Origin: Bugula neritina
Taxonomy: Eukaryota > Bryozoa > Gymnolaemata > Cheilostomatida > Bugulidae
NCBI GenBank assembly: GCA_964035545.1
Contig: OZ037765.1
Span: forward strand, 23,190,004 to 23,254,003
Length of the DNA stretch: 64,000 nt
Reading direction: 5' to 3'
The notes below the pieces were generated by a model that was not told the DNA's origin, did no database searches, and saw only the letters and a program-made list of their open reading frames with translations. The stretch's first letter is position 1. Each line of letters starts with the position of its first letter. Positions 28,435 to 42,810 of this stretch are shown here, one piece after another. The position numbers and the translations under genes are program-made.

Positions 28435-28473
28435 AGTGAAACTATAAGTATAACTTATACTTATAGTTTCACT
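28435..28473. repeat. 39-bp perfect palindrome
   Basis: AGTGAAACTATAAGTATAA, a single C, then its exact reverse complement. The arms are 19 bp with a one-base centre, so either strand can form a hairpin or cruciform. Confidence 0.9.
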
Positions 28474-28475
28474 AG

Positions 28476-28625
28476 TAATACTAATACTAATAGTAATACT
28501 ATAATACTTTAATAGTATTAGTAATAGTTAATAGTTACTAGCAATACTGATAGTTTTACGATTAGCTATACTAATAGTAATAATTGTCTAATACTTATAG
28601 TTATAGTTTTAGTAAAACTAAAAGA
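28476..28625. repeat. AATACT/AATAGT array
   Basis: Units of TAATACTAATAC and TAATAGTAATAG alternate, so inverted pairs occur within the array. The same vocabulary appears at 29925-30005, 37250-37300, 54355-54830 and 55439-55560. Confidence 0.75.
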
Positions 28626-30234
28626 CAAAGTTATAGCATTATATTTTGATTCACCGCATTTAGCTGTAATTCAATAATCACTATAACTATTAGCATTAGC
28701 ATTACATTTAGTGTTTACTATTTGAGTATCACTATCAGTTTCACTCAAGTATGATTATTCATATTGATATTTATATTGATCTGATAATCATAATCAAGTG
28801 ATGATCATAATCATAATGATATTCTAATTCTTATACTTATCATAATCATTTATCAGTTATACTTATTGACATTAAATTTAATTTTAGTTGATGTTTACTA
28901 AAATACGACAATATCATAAATGTAACTATTGTAAATTCTAGACATAGTGTCTAGTGATAAAGCCAAAACAATACGCTCTGACTCAGGGTCATTAGATAAC
29001 TCTGGTCTGACTGAAAGCCGAAAGGAGACCAGGCAGCTATAGTTTAAATTATAATGTTTTTATATCGTATCATGTATGGATTTTTACCATGACGTCTTCT
29101 ATAATTTCGCTAAAGCCTTATAAAAGTTCCAACAATGATACTATTTTAGAGTGAGAGTTTTAGTTTCAACTTTACTTAATACATTATTATCATCATAATA
29201 TCATTGATCATGCGAAATATAATTTATCACCAGAATTGACTTAAAACTAGGCTTAAAAACTAGCGGTTCGCATTTCGCATGTTTAAAATGATGTCACAAA
29301 ATCCTCTAAATATTAAAACATAAGAGTGCCGAGCATTTAAAGAAAGACATCATTGGAGCAGCCAATTTTCAAACTTCGATAAAGCGCCATTCACAGGCCT
29401 GGCTCACAGTCACAGTCATTCATTCCATAGATTCTATTTTGTGACTTCACGTTAAAATGCAGTAACCAGTAAGAGATTAGTTACACAAATGTTATCGCTG
29501 GTCAAACTGAAAGTACAAATCTCCAATTCTATTCATTCAAAGCATATAATAATAATAATCATAGTCATAAGGATAACGACTAATTCTAAACTCACCATGA
29601 CTCATCAGTCATCATCCAACGGCAACTGTGACACTGTCACACACACTTGAAATAAATATTTTAATTTGCATTATCATTATGGTCTTGATTGAAAATCCGT
29701 TGTCATCATGATTATTATTCATTATCATTATGATTATGTGATTATCATATATTTTATATTCTTATTAATTATTTTAAAATTTTCATAAGAATAACTAAAG
29801 TCTAAACTAGCTCATAACTTTAAGTTATAAGTTATACACTTATACTTATACTGGTTATAGTTATAAGTTAAGTTTATAAATGATAAAGTTCAAGTTGTAA
29901 AGTATAGGTAATGTTATATTAATACTAAATCTAATAGTAATAGTAATACTTATTTATATTAATATTGTCTAAGTGTATAATTAATAGTAATAATAATACT
30001 ATTACTAACCACTTGAAGTTAATTTCATTACAGTCACTTGGCTTTGACAGAAAATTTGTCAAATAATTATAATTAATGCCAGTTTGATTTATATCCTTAA
30101 AACCAATATGTAGCACTAGCTCATTATCCGCATTTAGTTTTGATTATTATTATTAATCAATACCGGTGCGGTTTAATTTATAAATATGCAACACATTTTG
30201 GTTTAGTTACTCGCCGCTCGCTACCAACAACTTC

Positions 30235-33200
30235 ATGGAGCAACAGGAAACAATCCAGCTGCAATCAACCAATATGTTTCCAGCCAATTCAGCAGATTCA
30301 GATATTTTGAGTAAATTCTATGATCAGGTATATCTAATTGTATGATATTTTATACTCAATTAATATTTTTATGGTTTAGTAGTGAAACATTTATTTATAC
30401 ATCAGATTGTTAATTGGTTAATTGATTAATTTTTTATATTGTTATGTAGAGTGAAAATGACTTGAAAGAACTTATTGTGACGTTAGAAGAAAGTCAGCAA
30501 AGACAGCTATGGGATGCATTGTCTCTAAAAGTCATTAACGCTGCCATACAGGAAGCAGCTGATCTTGGCGTTGAATCGCCATCTAGTTGCGATGAAAAGG
30601 AAAAAAATGTTGAGGGCATTGTACTATCTTCAAAAATGTTAATTGTTCTTAATTAAAAAAATATTTTTAAACTTCATTATTTTTCAAATTGTTACTTCTT
30701 GGGTTTTCAGGCATCCCTGAAAATTTTGGAGTTGACAATACGTCTTGCACGAGTAACGATATTGCAAAACTGTAGTATACCAAAAAGTCTATTTGATTCA
30801 GTTCTACTTTTGCATGGTAAGTTACCGAAAAAAATTAAAATACTCAACTAACATTTTTCAGTCTTTAGTAAATATGCTAAATTGTTTTGAAAATATCATG
30901 AAATTGTAGAAGATAAAAGAAAAAGATATTGTGGCGAATGCTTATGCTGTTCCATAGTGTTTTAAGATTGTTCACTCTGATGGTTGTAGGCTACGTGTTA
31001 TCAACGGAGAGTCAAATGTTGTGTGAGCCAATTGCTTTACTATGTGAAGCTTGGTGGCTAAATTCAATTGAAGGAAAAGAAGCATTGTCTATAGCTCCAT
31101 TGATGTATCTTATGAGAAAGTGCTTAAATAAACGTCCAGCAAAATCGGTAAGATTTGAACTATTTTCTTTGAATCATTAGTATTCTGAATCATGCTTGCT
31201 ACACAATCATTGCTGTGTAATCCAAACCTTCCATATCTTCTGCTTGCTTTGCAGATAATAAAGCGACTGTGGCGTTTAAAGGAAGCTGTGAGTTTTGTGG
31301 AGATGGAAAGCGGTCAGATAATATGGGATCTCATTCTTAACCTTTTTGCTCATCAAAATTTTATAACAAACAGCTTTGTAAGGCTTTTAATTATACCATT
31401 CTACTACCAAATCAAAATAAATCAATTTATTTGTGGCAGATTTGTAAATAATTCATAGTTTCATTTTTCATTTTAATGTAAATAGGCACACAAGTTTTTG
31501 GCTCATGTATTGGCAACACAGCAGCATTTGCTGAGGAAAATTTATGGCGTTTTGAAGCATACATTGGTGACCTGTACTGGGTAAGTTTATTTATACTATT
31601 ACTGGATTTTGTTACTCTATATGTGAAAGACTTAAATTCTTTTTTCAGACTATATATATAAAAAAAAATTTATTTATATATATTTATATATGGTAGTAAA
31701 GTATTGTTCTCTTTAGAGTTGTCGCAGAAACATATGGGCAAACTGTAATTGATGCTTGGGAGAGATGTGAGAACACTGCCACCAAACTAGTATGTTTCTA
31801 TTGCAAGACTTCTTAATTATTGTAATTGTTTGATTTTCCTAAGTACAATAATTTTTTTTATAATCTGCTGTTGCAAGTAATCTTTCCGTTATTTTCTACT
31901 AAACATTGTCTACTTTTTAAACAAGTCCATTCTGTACTCCTATGTGTCATATAATGTATATAATCAGTTGGTACATGGTAAATACACATTACAGTGTCTT
32001 TTGTGCTTTATTTGTATATATTATATCGTTATTACTGTAGTCTATAGAAGTTGATGTAATACAAGATCTCATGTATAATTGTATACATATACAGAGGAAT
32101 AGTGGAAAATCCCTACACAGTCAGCTGATGAAGGTATCAAAACATGGAATTTTCTTGGAAATATTTGCCACATTTATTGGTTCACATTCAGAGTTTCTGT
32201 TTTTCTTTTAAATCATTTCCTTTTTATCAAAATAGGCTTTAAAAACTGGCAGTATATTGTATCAAAATCATAGGCAATTGTAGTTTCCAACTGAGGTATA
32301 CTTTTTGGTGATAATCTCCATTATTCTGTTGCATGTAGTGCATGTTCAAGATTCACTCTCGAAAATCAAGCACAGCTGTGTGCTCTCTGCTCATCAGCCT
32401 GTATAAGCCAATTCTGTGGAGGGCAATTTGCGCTGCTAATGCAGATGTGCGAGCCAATGCTGCTCAATTGTTCTTTGACTGTTTCCCATTGGTTGATACG
32501 AATCAACCACAACAAGTTTGCGAAGACAGTCTACAGCAGCAATTTAATCTTGTATTTGTAAGTATTATCTCACTAGTATTATTTTACTAAATGATTTGTT
32601 TTCAAACTCTATTAGAAACTAATTTAGAGTTGTCTTCTTTTTTAAAAACTTTGTTCATACGTCTTGTAAAAGCACTATTTTCTCACTATAGTAAAACACA
32701 TAATTTTATAAGCAAAAATTCTATTTCAGTTCCTTACTATATTCGTTGAACAATTGTAAATTGATAATTTAGTAATTTGATTGAACTTTATTCCAATACT
32801 CAGTCTGCTACTTAAGAATGCAATCAGTAATTATATCTGATTATTCTGCACAAATAAAATGACCAAAATGTCAATATTGTTTTTTCATTTCAAATCATAT
32901 TTTTTGACGCTGCTTTTTGTTTGTTTTTAAAAAAACTGGATCCTCAATATAGTATTTTGAAGAAAATGAGTTTATTGAGAAAATTTAATTTGTTATATTT
33001 TAAATTCGCCTAAAAATTGTATAAATGTATCAATGTTTTATTTTCACATTTTGCTTTCATGTTTTTCTAGGTTAGTTTTATTGATATCTTCCACTGTTCC
33101 ATGTTGTAAAATGCCTTGATTACAGGATCTTCTAGAGGATGAAGATCACATAGTGAGACAAGTGGCAGTGACAGGTGTGTGTCAAGTGCTCTTTTCATTC

Positions 33201-36200
33201 ACCCATCAAATACCAGATGAAGTATCTTCAGATTTACTAAACATTCTATTTACTAAACTCGCGTGGGATCAAAGTTCACCTGATATCCGAGTTTCAGTCA
33301 TTGAGGTTTGTTTAAAGTGTTTAAAGCAATTTGGTTGAATACAACATTGGGTCTTTTGCTTTTGGAAATGATATATTATTAGTTATCGGTTGAGAGAAAC
33401 AAGCTTATGATATCTTTTTTAAAACTTGCAGGGTATTTCGAAGCTGCTTGACCATCATAACAATTATTCGGCTTTAACAAAATTGATGCCTTCACTCACC
33501 GACTTGTTACATGACAAATCTGACAAAGTGAGACTCGCTTTTGTTCGACTGTTGCTGAAAATCAAACATATACGTGCTTTCAAGGTTAGTTCATAATTAT
33601 TGCTTTTTTTTATTGTTTCGAGTAATCGTTCTTACTATCAGGTAATCATTGCTACTATCATTATTCTTTTATTCTTATACAAGTATTAAGTAGAAGAGAA
33701 TTCGTGTTTTTATGAGCAAACAATATAAGCACTCAGTTTGAAAGCTTCTCTCTCAAGTTTAACTATTTTTTTAAATATACACATAGCCTAGCTAATATGT
33801 TTTATGCCTAAGTCCGTTAGATTTATATTTAGATTTGGAAAATAATAAGCAAGGAGCACCTGTTTGCCAGACTGGAGATTGATAATATGCCTATATGTCT
33901 GAAGTTGGTGGAACTGACTTACAAATCCTTCATCAATGATGATCTAAATACAAGTGTTCAAGTGGAGAGGTGCATAGAGCTTATTGAATCTGGTTTGGAG
34001 AGAGCAAGAAAGTTTTACCGACATGCTGTAGTTCTAATAAATGTTCAGCAAGCTGGTAAATCGCACTTATATTGAAAATGTATTTTTTAAAGCAATTAGT
34101 GAGCAGCTAAATATGACATACAAACATTACTGCTCCTATCTGTAAAGAATTAAATTTGTTATTATACGTAGCAAGCCATACAACACATGCAGTATATGAG
34201 AAGAAAAATTAAGATTTGCTTTTTGCATTTCCTTCAACTTATAATATTAAAATATTGACCTGTTTACTCAAATAGATTTTTTTTATTGTGCCCTGTTGGC
34301 TAAAATTAATTTGTGTGAAAATATTTTAATGTCAATAATTAATAATTTCAATAGTCTCTGCAGTCTCCCAGACTGTACATGCTGTGTCTTATCTTGTAGT
34401 GAATTACATGCTTCTTCTGAGAAAGTGTATTCTGGCTTGTATCAATAAGCACAAGCAAAGCGAAAAGGAGAATAAAAGACCCTCTCTGTGCACCACTCTC
34501 GCCAATTTGACAATGGCGGCTGCTCAGACAAAGAGGAAAGAATTTGAAAACACTACTCTGTGTGACAGGCAACTGGGTATAAGTAGTAACTTCACAATGA
34601 TAGATAACCAGGTTACCACGTACTCTCTCCCTGAAAAGGTAGGAATTGGGCTTTAGAAAAATACATTCAAATTTTTTTGGCATTTATTTTCATTTTTTTA
34701 TCTCAGCATTGGCAAAGAATTTAAAGCTTTTTGCTTCAATTGTACCCGATTTTGCTGCTAGACTCTCATGTTTTTGGGATCTTGTGAGATCTCCATTCAT
34801 GAGTTAATACTCTAATCATGTTTTAGGGTGGGAGTAATGAAGATGAGGAACAAGTTTTGTCTGTAAATAATACTTTGGTGATGAGAGGTCTAATCGATGT
34901 AATCTGCATTATTTGGGCTGGCTTTAGACAGGAACTTGACAAGGTAGTGATTATTAGTTTACTCATAGGAGTTTAAAGAGAAAGCTTTAACAGTGTTGCT
35001 AGAACTAAAAAGTAAATTTATATCTAATGGGAGTTGCCATTTTCAAAAGACATGCTTCCTGAATTGGTATTGAGAGTTTTAAGTAAAAATTACTAAAATC
35101 TTTGTATTGGCAGCTTTTTGTCTCTTTTTACTGATTGGTTTATGCTAGTGAGATAGTGCCTCCCTTTCAGTTTGCATTTGGGTTTTGAAAAAGTTCAATG
35201 TTACAAAGTATAATCCACTTTGTGTGTTTAGAGCAGCTCACTGCACATTTCAAGTTTGTTGTATCTCTTTTAAATTGTCAGAGTTTTGCGAACAAGTTTA
35301 GTGTTGATTCTCCTCGTACTCTAGTTTTCAGTCAGCATCGGTAGAACTGTTCTTTATACAAGGCCAACTTCACTAGCCATTTGCTTTATTGTCAACCTTC
35401 AGCCAGAATGAATTTTCTCGCATAATTTGCACACTCAGTAGTTTGCCACTTCTAGCTCTGCTGCCAACTTCAGCTTTCTCTACCCTCTTAAACCCGCCAG
35501 GTCACTCAAAAGTCCAACTGAAACTTGTTCTTATCATCGCTGCCTGCAACATTTGTCTTTAATGCTACAGAAAATAATTTCTACTTTTGTTTTCTAGCAC
35601 TCTTCGTGATGAATAATATATTGAATAGTGAATAAACTATAAAGAATAAATGAGACAAAAATTCTGAAATATCTAAAATATCTTTCTGTAAAGTGGGCAC
35701 AGCATGCTGAGCCTGTGTTAGTTTCCAAACCACTTATAAAATAAAAAGACAGCTTTTAATGCTGTTCAGTCCTTGAACTTTCTGCTCTGAATTCTTATCT
35801 ATGTTCTTTTGCAGATTTTCAAGTAGATGTAAACCAATTAGAGTTACTGCTGTTTACACATTGTGTAGTGCTTGGTATTCATGATCCTTTTTTAAATGTT
35901 GTACTATTTGTTATCATAATATATTTAATGGATTCATTACAGACGGCAAATCAGAAATTGAAGCATATACTTGAAGACAAATTTGGTCGAGCTTTGTTGG
36001 AGTTTTTTCCTGTATTCCAGGTACATTGCTAAAACAGATGGGAATTTCAGTAGTTATAAAGTAGAACTTTATATGGCTCATCTCAAAATAATTAGTACAG
36101 TGCAAAATAAGGACAGGTTTTCAAAAATGATGTTGTCTAGCTCTCTGATGCTTCAAATATGTGAACTCACTGTGTCCCAGAATAAAAAACATTTTAATTT

Positions 36201-39200
36201 ATTATAAAATTAGTATATTTAAGCTATATTATGCATTTTCTATTGAAAAAATGACAAGTTTATAAATTTTACCCACTGAAAAATAAATTCAGTGGGTAAC
36301 ACATTTCAACTTTGACATAGCATAACTTTTTTATAAATATATAATATGATTATATTTTTTCCTTAAACTGTTTTAAAAAAGCTTGTCAATCTCTTGGTGT
36401 GCTGAATGTCTAATTCCTAGCAGTACAAGTTTAGATATTCCTGTTTCAGTGTTTCAACCTCACGAATTTTTTGTCCGCAACAATTGTCCGTAAATTGAGT
36501 ATGAGCACGTGAGAACGAAATTGCTAACGCTTTCTGTTTACACTCTCAAATAAAAGAGTTAAATTTTATTATTTTGTTCAAACTCATTTTTTACAACAAG
36601 AAATATATTTTTATTTTGTTTATTCATAAGTATAAAATAATTACACAATAATCTAATTCTGTTTTCATAAATAAAGTCAGCTTGAAACTTCTAGAATTTG
36701 GAGTATAGTAGCGCATCCGGTTTGTTGCCAAGAAAATAATCTGATGGCATAGCGGTTTAGTTTTCATTTATTTCGTCAGGTTAGTATTAATTGTATTTTT
36801 CCAAACTTCTCATAACTTTTTATATTTATCAAACAATTTAACTTTCAGTCAATTTTTCTCTAAGGCTTTATTCTTTTGTTTTATCAATTTTTACAATGAT
36901 AATCCCAATCATAACGATAACGAGTAACTCTTTAAATTTATCATAACATTTCTATTATTAATAATTTAAAATTAATGATAATGGGGAAATAAGAACTAAA
37001 TAACTAAGTAAATAACTTTTTAATGCATTAAGTTTAAATTGCACTTGCGTATTTAAACTTTAGTTTTGAATTGCCATAATTTATATTCAACTAAAACTTT
37101 TATTGTCGCGATCAACAACTTAAAATTCAAATTAAAATTGTAGTAGCCATTCACCATTTAATGATTCATTTTGAATTCAATAGTCAATACTGAATATTGT
37201 AAACTGCGATGTGTAAATTCAAACTGTAAGTGTAATGATATTGAACTCAATATGATATTACCAATACTAATACTATTACTATTACTTTTCTTAATAACAT
37301 AAGCATTAAGTGATTACTCTTACTCTTACTACTCTCACTCTGAGTCCTCGATCCCTGCTTATTGGCATTTTTTATAGTTTGCACTTGATAAATTTAATTT
37401 AATTAGAAATTTAAGAATAAGTTGCAATAATATTAATATGTTAATATATCTACTTAGTACATAATAGTGATTTGGATTAGCTCCTTAGGTTTAAGTTGAA
37501 TGAGTAAGTTATACTACGGACATGTACGCTACGGGTACTTAAGCAAATTAATCATTGCTAACAACTTGTCAATAGTGTAATAGCTTGTAACACTAATAGC
37601 CAATTTAAATACAACTTTATTCTGAAGGCTAGCTCTTGTTTTGCAACTATTTAGTTTCATTATCTTATTCACTAAGTTATTAATAGCCAATAATTTAGAT
37701 TATAGCTAACCCTCATTCTTCTAAGCATTAGTCTCAATAGCTTACCAAACTAAAAAACTCATATATTTTAGTTTTTATATTGTATAGAATAGTTCCATGC
37801 CTTTCAAGACCAGGCAACAGTCCACTGCTAGGAGCCATGCTTTATCAGAAAAAAGCAGTGGTCTGAAGAGCAGCAAGAGAGAAGGAAGCAACAACTGAGG
37901 AGTATGTCAACATCTGAACAAGTATAGACAAATTGAAAGCTCAGAAGAGCGATTAAAATAAAAATCATACTTGAAATATACAGCTTAATTAAGTTTAGAT
38001 AAATCTTACGATGAAGCCAGTACAATAGAAATGTAGAATAAACAATCTACTCCTACAACTAGCAAAATATTGAGAGGGCTGCAATAACATCAGCTCAAGC
38101 TTACATGGTTTCTGCAACTGCTACTTGTGAAATAATGATGAAAGTTTAAATGTGTACATCAACATTAGCAAACATTCTATAATTTGTCTTACTGTTTTTT
38201 GTAGGAGGAGATGTGAGTGTAGATAAGGTAGAAGGAAGTGTGTTAGTGAATATGTATTTCATGGTTTGTTGACAATATTTTATGTTTTGTGCATGCATTT
38301 TGTTTGTGTGAATGTCTTGTACTCGATATAATAGGACTACTGGTGAACTGTCAATTTATACAAAAAAGTAACAAGCTATTAGCCTACCTCATAGGTGGTT
38401 TGGAAAGGCACCTGCTATATGCATATGCTGTCAATTTTAAAAGTTTAGTCTGTAGAAAATTATTTTCCAAAATAAAGTCATTCTGTTTAAAACCAATCAT
38501 AAAACTTTTGTCTCTTTATGCTGCAATATTTTTAATAAATTTTTTTTGGGTGTTGACTTTTTAGAGCCAAAGGTATAAATGTGTCTATCACAGACAAAAA
38601 CTAGTATTATTTTTGAATTCAGAGCCCTTATATTAGTCTAAAACCATGTTTTGCTTATTAAAATATAAACATTTATATTTCACCATTTTTTTGGACTGCG
38701 GACTTTTGAGAGGTTAAAGGTCAAGTTTAAGCACCTATAGCAAAAAAATAATTTCATATTTGAATTCAGCACCTAATAATTACCCATATCACAAAGTTTG
38801 AGCTTTCTACTACAAGTTTTATTTTTTGATAATTTTTTTCTGTGTGTACTAAATATTTTGAGATGGGCCATATATGCTGTGTTAAATGTTATTATAAGAA
38901 TTAGTTGTGACAATGTAAAAACTAATTGATTACTAAATAGACATAATGTTTAAAAGTAATTGCCTTTACAGCAATCAATATTTGCAATCAGAAGCCAGCT
39001 AAAATGTTTGCTATAACTTGCAAGTGTTTGTTCATTTTTATTTATCAATAAAGAAAGAATTTTACCAATGTATTAGTTCAGTTGATGAGCTTGTCTAGCT
39101 GAAAGCCGTGGTGCTCTGTATATACCTTGTGTGTGTGTTTAGAATGAGCAGATACATGAGTCACTGCTTTACCTCGCCTGTTTCCTCTCTTCTGACCAAA

Positions 39201-42200
39201 TTACATCCATCTCTACGGATGCTGAGAAGAAACTCTGTGACTTACCATCCATTAACAACACTAGTAATTCCAACACTTCGTGCTCCAACTTAGTTCTCTG
39301 TCTGAGTCGATGGGGGAAGATAAGTAAAGTCTTGGAACTGTTGAATGATTGGTCGGCATCTTTAAATTCTCGAGTAACTCGTAGGGTAAGAATCATTAAA
39401 ACTTCTGAAATTATTTTCTGAGCGTCCTTGTTGCTTTATATTTATATTTTCTTATTGTGATTATTACTTCATGTAGAGCTCCAGAAGTGGTTGCAAGGTT
39501 GAGAGGTTTCTACAGTGTCTGGTGCAAGTGGCAAATGAACTTTTCAAGTTGCCAAATTTCTTGCAACTTGTCAATGAACCTGCGGACCGTAGACTTTTTG
39601 AAAGTCTGAAGCAAAGGCTTGTCAATGTTCAGGTGAGTACCATAATATTATCTTGAATATGTGACATAGTGTCGTGTGCCTGTAACTCTAATACGCTTTA
39701 ATTTTCTTCACAAATATATGCTAATTGTAAATCTTCAGTTGTGGATTATACAATGTTGAGATTGATCTACCTTTCCTCACCAACAAACTTAGAAAACTTG
39801 TTGGATGTTTGTTATGGTTACTGCTACAAGCATTTTTAATTTCCTTGTTTCCAATTATACACATAAACCTTACAATTTATTTTACTAAATACGGATATAG
39901 TTGAGGAATAAATAGAAGACATCTCTGAGGAAATTTTACTATAAAATTAATTTGGTTTGATATACAAATCTGAAGATGTATTTGTGCTGTAGCCAAGACA
40001 TTTCTGAAGGTTATAATGTTACATAAATGTGATCAGACAGAATAGCATTAATCTGTTTAACATAATGTCAATATAATATTGCTGTGTGTTGGTTCTCATG
40101 TATTCACTCATTTAAAAGAGATAATTGTTTATTTATAGTTTGTGGTGTTTTGTAGAAAATTTGTGTGGATTGTTTTAAAGCCAGGGACCTTTTAGACTGG
40201 GACGTAGACTTGCTAATCTCTTTATTCACAGTGTATAACAAACTCACCATCACATATTACTTGGTATGATTAATATATTATTAATGGTTTGCAATTGTAG
40301 CTTTTCTTTCATCTTTATTTAGATAATTGTAGACATGTCAGTTTATATGCAAAGCCTATACTTTTCAGAACAAAGAGGAGCATTTGAGAGATCATATAAA
40401 GGATTTGTGTTCTCTTGTAAATTCTCACTGTATTCCAATTCTCAGAACTGAAGTGAATGGCAATAGCTTTGTTGCACCACACCTGTGAGTAGCATTGCAT
40501 TTTACTTCATGCTACTTCAGTATTTTGTTGTGGGCTTGTAATATGCTCACTATAAGTTGCAAGCATTTATCTCACGTCTAATGTGTTGAGCCTGGTGGCA
40601 CACCATTTACTTATAGCATTATATATATGTTTTTTATCAGTGAAGCTAAAAAGCCAAGAAGATTGTTAGACCTCCAGGAAACGGTACTCCAGCAAAGTGT
40701 CAACAGCAATTCAACTCTAACTGGTGGTGATAATGACTCTACCAAACAACTCGCTGTCAAGTTTTCCCTCGCTGTGTTTGCTGCTGCCTCAAGCTACCTC
40801 TCTGTCAGCCCTTCAGTTGACTTTTCTTCCATTAAAACTGTCACTAGTCTCTTCAAACAGTCTGATGTTTTGTGTGCAGCAGGTCAGTATAAAAATCAGT
40901 AGACTAAGAGAAATTACTTTTAATCAAGACACTGCTACTCCTTCAGATCTAACTGTTGTATGGCTTATGATTTACTGTAGCAACTGTGCCAATGTGCCTT
41001 ATCAATCTTTTTTTGAAAAGTTTTCTATTGCTATATGCTGTATTTCTTCTAGTTATTATCTGATTGTTCTCAGTGCTGGTAATTTGTCATCAATAAAATC
41101 ATTTTAACATCTAATGTTCTGCGCTGTTAGATACTGGGATGAAAGAGGCTCTGTTGGAGATGCTTTCACTTGTCACTAAAGCTACCTTATCCCTCAGTGT
41201 TCCCACTGAAACTGAAGCAGAAAGAACTCTTCTTCAATGCTGGTCATCACTTCTCAGGGCCGCAATAGCAGATCTCCATTCCCAGCCTCTTACAGGGAAG
41301 GTAGGCTTACCTCTGCAACATATTTCTTCTTTATGCTATGGATCTCAGCTATACAGCTGCACTTATTGTGTATCTGCACTAGTTCCCAGCACATGAGTTT
41401 GGTGCTATATTTATATTTTAAGAGGTTCAAAACACAATGTTGATTAGAATTAGTAAGTTTTCAACTTCTTCTTAATAGCGTTAACATTGCTGGGTACCAA
41501 ATGACCAATTTTAGTAGCATTACATTTTATTGACTGTTCAAATTTATTCATTGCATGTTTACTCAAAACAAGGTTACTTTCATTAACTGAAACAATTTTA
41601 ATAAAGAACTCATTTCTACAAAAAAAATTTATCAAGTTCAAATTTGAAAATAACTGAGACAAATCTTATGGACCGATAAAATCTCTAGCAGACAGCATAC
41701 TTAGTTACTTGTGGCTGAATTGTGCTCATGTGTTGTGTGTCATGTAGCTTGCAAATAGCTGATTAATCATCTGTCATGGCTGCACAATATTCAAGAGTCT
41801 TGGGCTTATTCTACATTTGACTATAATACTCGTATTTTACTTATTTTCAGAGTAAGTCTTGTTGGATATCAACACTACAGTGCATGGAGCTCCTTCCTGA
41901 TCAAATACAGCAACCATTATCTGACATGATCTCAAATTGCCTACTTTTATTACTCAACCCTGGTGTTGATACTACTCCAACCGTTTCCAATGTTGAACTG
42001 ACAGTCAAATGTTCCACGCGTTTGCAACGGTGAGTTTTAGTTAATATTTTTTAAAATCATTTTTTAAATTCAGTTTTTACACCTCTTTTCATTATGCACT
42101 TCTGTATGTTTATTGTAATTATATGTCTAGGTTCATCATCCATACATGGAAAACCCCATCTAGTGATGGGGATTGTAACTCCGAGGACAGTACGGATCAT

Positions 42201-42251
42201 GGCAACTTTCAGGCAGTCAAAAGGCTGTTGGAGTTTGCTGAAAAGATTTAA
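30235..42251 (+). CDS. NCAPG2: Condensin-2 complex subunit G2, complete, 23 coding exons
   Basis: HEAT-repeat subunit of condensin II, which compacts mitotic chromosomes from within the nucleus. Exons: 30235-30327, 30450-30620, 30711-30816, 30990-31147, 31255-31377, 31486-31580, 31717-31789, 32041-32133, 32339-32557, 33126-33305, 33432-33584, 33833-34055, 34364-34638, 34827-34943, 35943-36020, 39143-39385, 39477-39632, 40156-40263, 40369-40484, 40641-40882, 41131-41300, 41851-42029, 42131-42251. They sum to 3492 nt, 1163 residues; human NCAPG2 is 1143. Signatures include LYKPILWRAICAANADVRAN, LLEDEDHIVRQVAVTGVCQV, DKSDKVRLAFVRLLLKIK and the SRWGKISKVLELLNDW segment. The start ATG follows a short leader and gives an MEQQET N-terminus; the stop is TAA. 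Exon 3 to 4 joins at LLLHG/YVLSTES. The C-terminal third is less conserved, so its exon edges rest on frame and splice signals. Confidence 0.93.
36021..39142. other. Largest NCAPG2 intron, repeat-derived
   Basis: This 3.1-kb intron is far longer than its neighbours. It holds AATACTAATACTATTAC-type runs near 37260 and broken coding-like sequence at 37800-38060 (for example EEQQERRKQQLRSMST in one frame). Two related blocks near 38560 and 38700 share a TTTGAATTCAG core. It is probably a nest of old insertions; no intact element was found. Confidence 0.45.
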
Positions 42252-42444
42252 AGTTGTTGCATTTGTTTTTTAGAAATTCAATTTTTATTTAACTAAGTTT
42301 ATAACTGATGCTATTTTTTGTAAAATTAGCAAACTCTATATTATAAATTGAGTCAGTAAAAGCAATATGTTTGCATTTTATTAAAATGACTATTTTATAG
42401 ATTCACTGCACTCCGTCTTATATTATTTTTTGGTTCAGGTTTAC

Positions 42445-42450
42445 AATAAA
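42445..42450 (+). terminator. Polyadenylation signal of NCAPG2
   Basis: AATAAA lies about 190 bases after the NCAPG2 stop codon and is followed by a second overlapping AATAAA-like stretch. It sits before the convergent gene begins, so it is the likely cleavage signal. Confidence 0.6.
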
Positions 42451-42810
42451 TAAAAAGTGTAATTGATAGTAAAGCAAATATTCCAGTACAAGTGCTTTGT
42501 TACATTTCACTAACAGTCTGTGTGCTACGCTAAAGCAATTAATTTTTGTAGATGCTTACCATTGTAAGCTTGCTTAGTCTGTGTTATCTACGAAATAGAT
42601 ATTTGAAACTGACAAGATGACCAAGCCTAGTTGTTATAGTCTGCAATTATACACCATATGATGTAATTACAGATAGTATGTAATATTATAACATGAAGTC
42701 ATCACATAGTAACAGTTACATGGCATTATGACATTGAAATAAATGTTCATTTGATCAGTAATTTTCTAATCATGTCAATATATCAAAAATTGAAAACATG
42801 CATTGAAGTT

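Larger units (their letters stand above)
27096..30234. other. Repeat-rich spacer between divergent UNC-13 and NCAPG2
   Basis: Holds both promoters, but no TATA or CpG-rich block is obvious. From about 27700 to 30150 it is filled with low-complexity TAATAGTAATA, TATAAGTTATA and TAATCATAATC runs. They include a 39-bp perfect palindrome at 28435-28473. A more complex patch at 28920-29640 (for example GACTCAGGGTCATTAGATAA and GCCTGGCTCACAGTCACAG) may be a remnant of a larger repeat. No gene is seen. Confidence 0.6.

Noticed and set aside
30911-30955. Candidate extra NCAPG2 exon after GAAATTGTAG
   Set aside because: It would need a poor donor and inserts an unconserved Cys-rich piece; joining 30816 directly to 30990 gives LLLHGYVLSTES, which aligns with the human protein without a gap.
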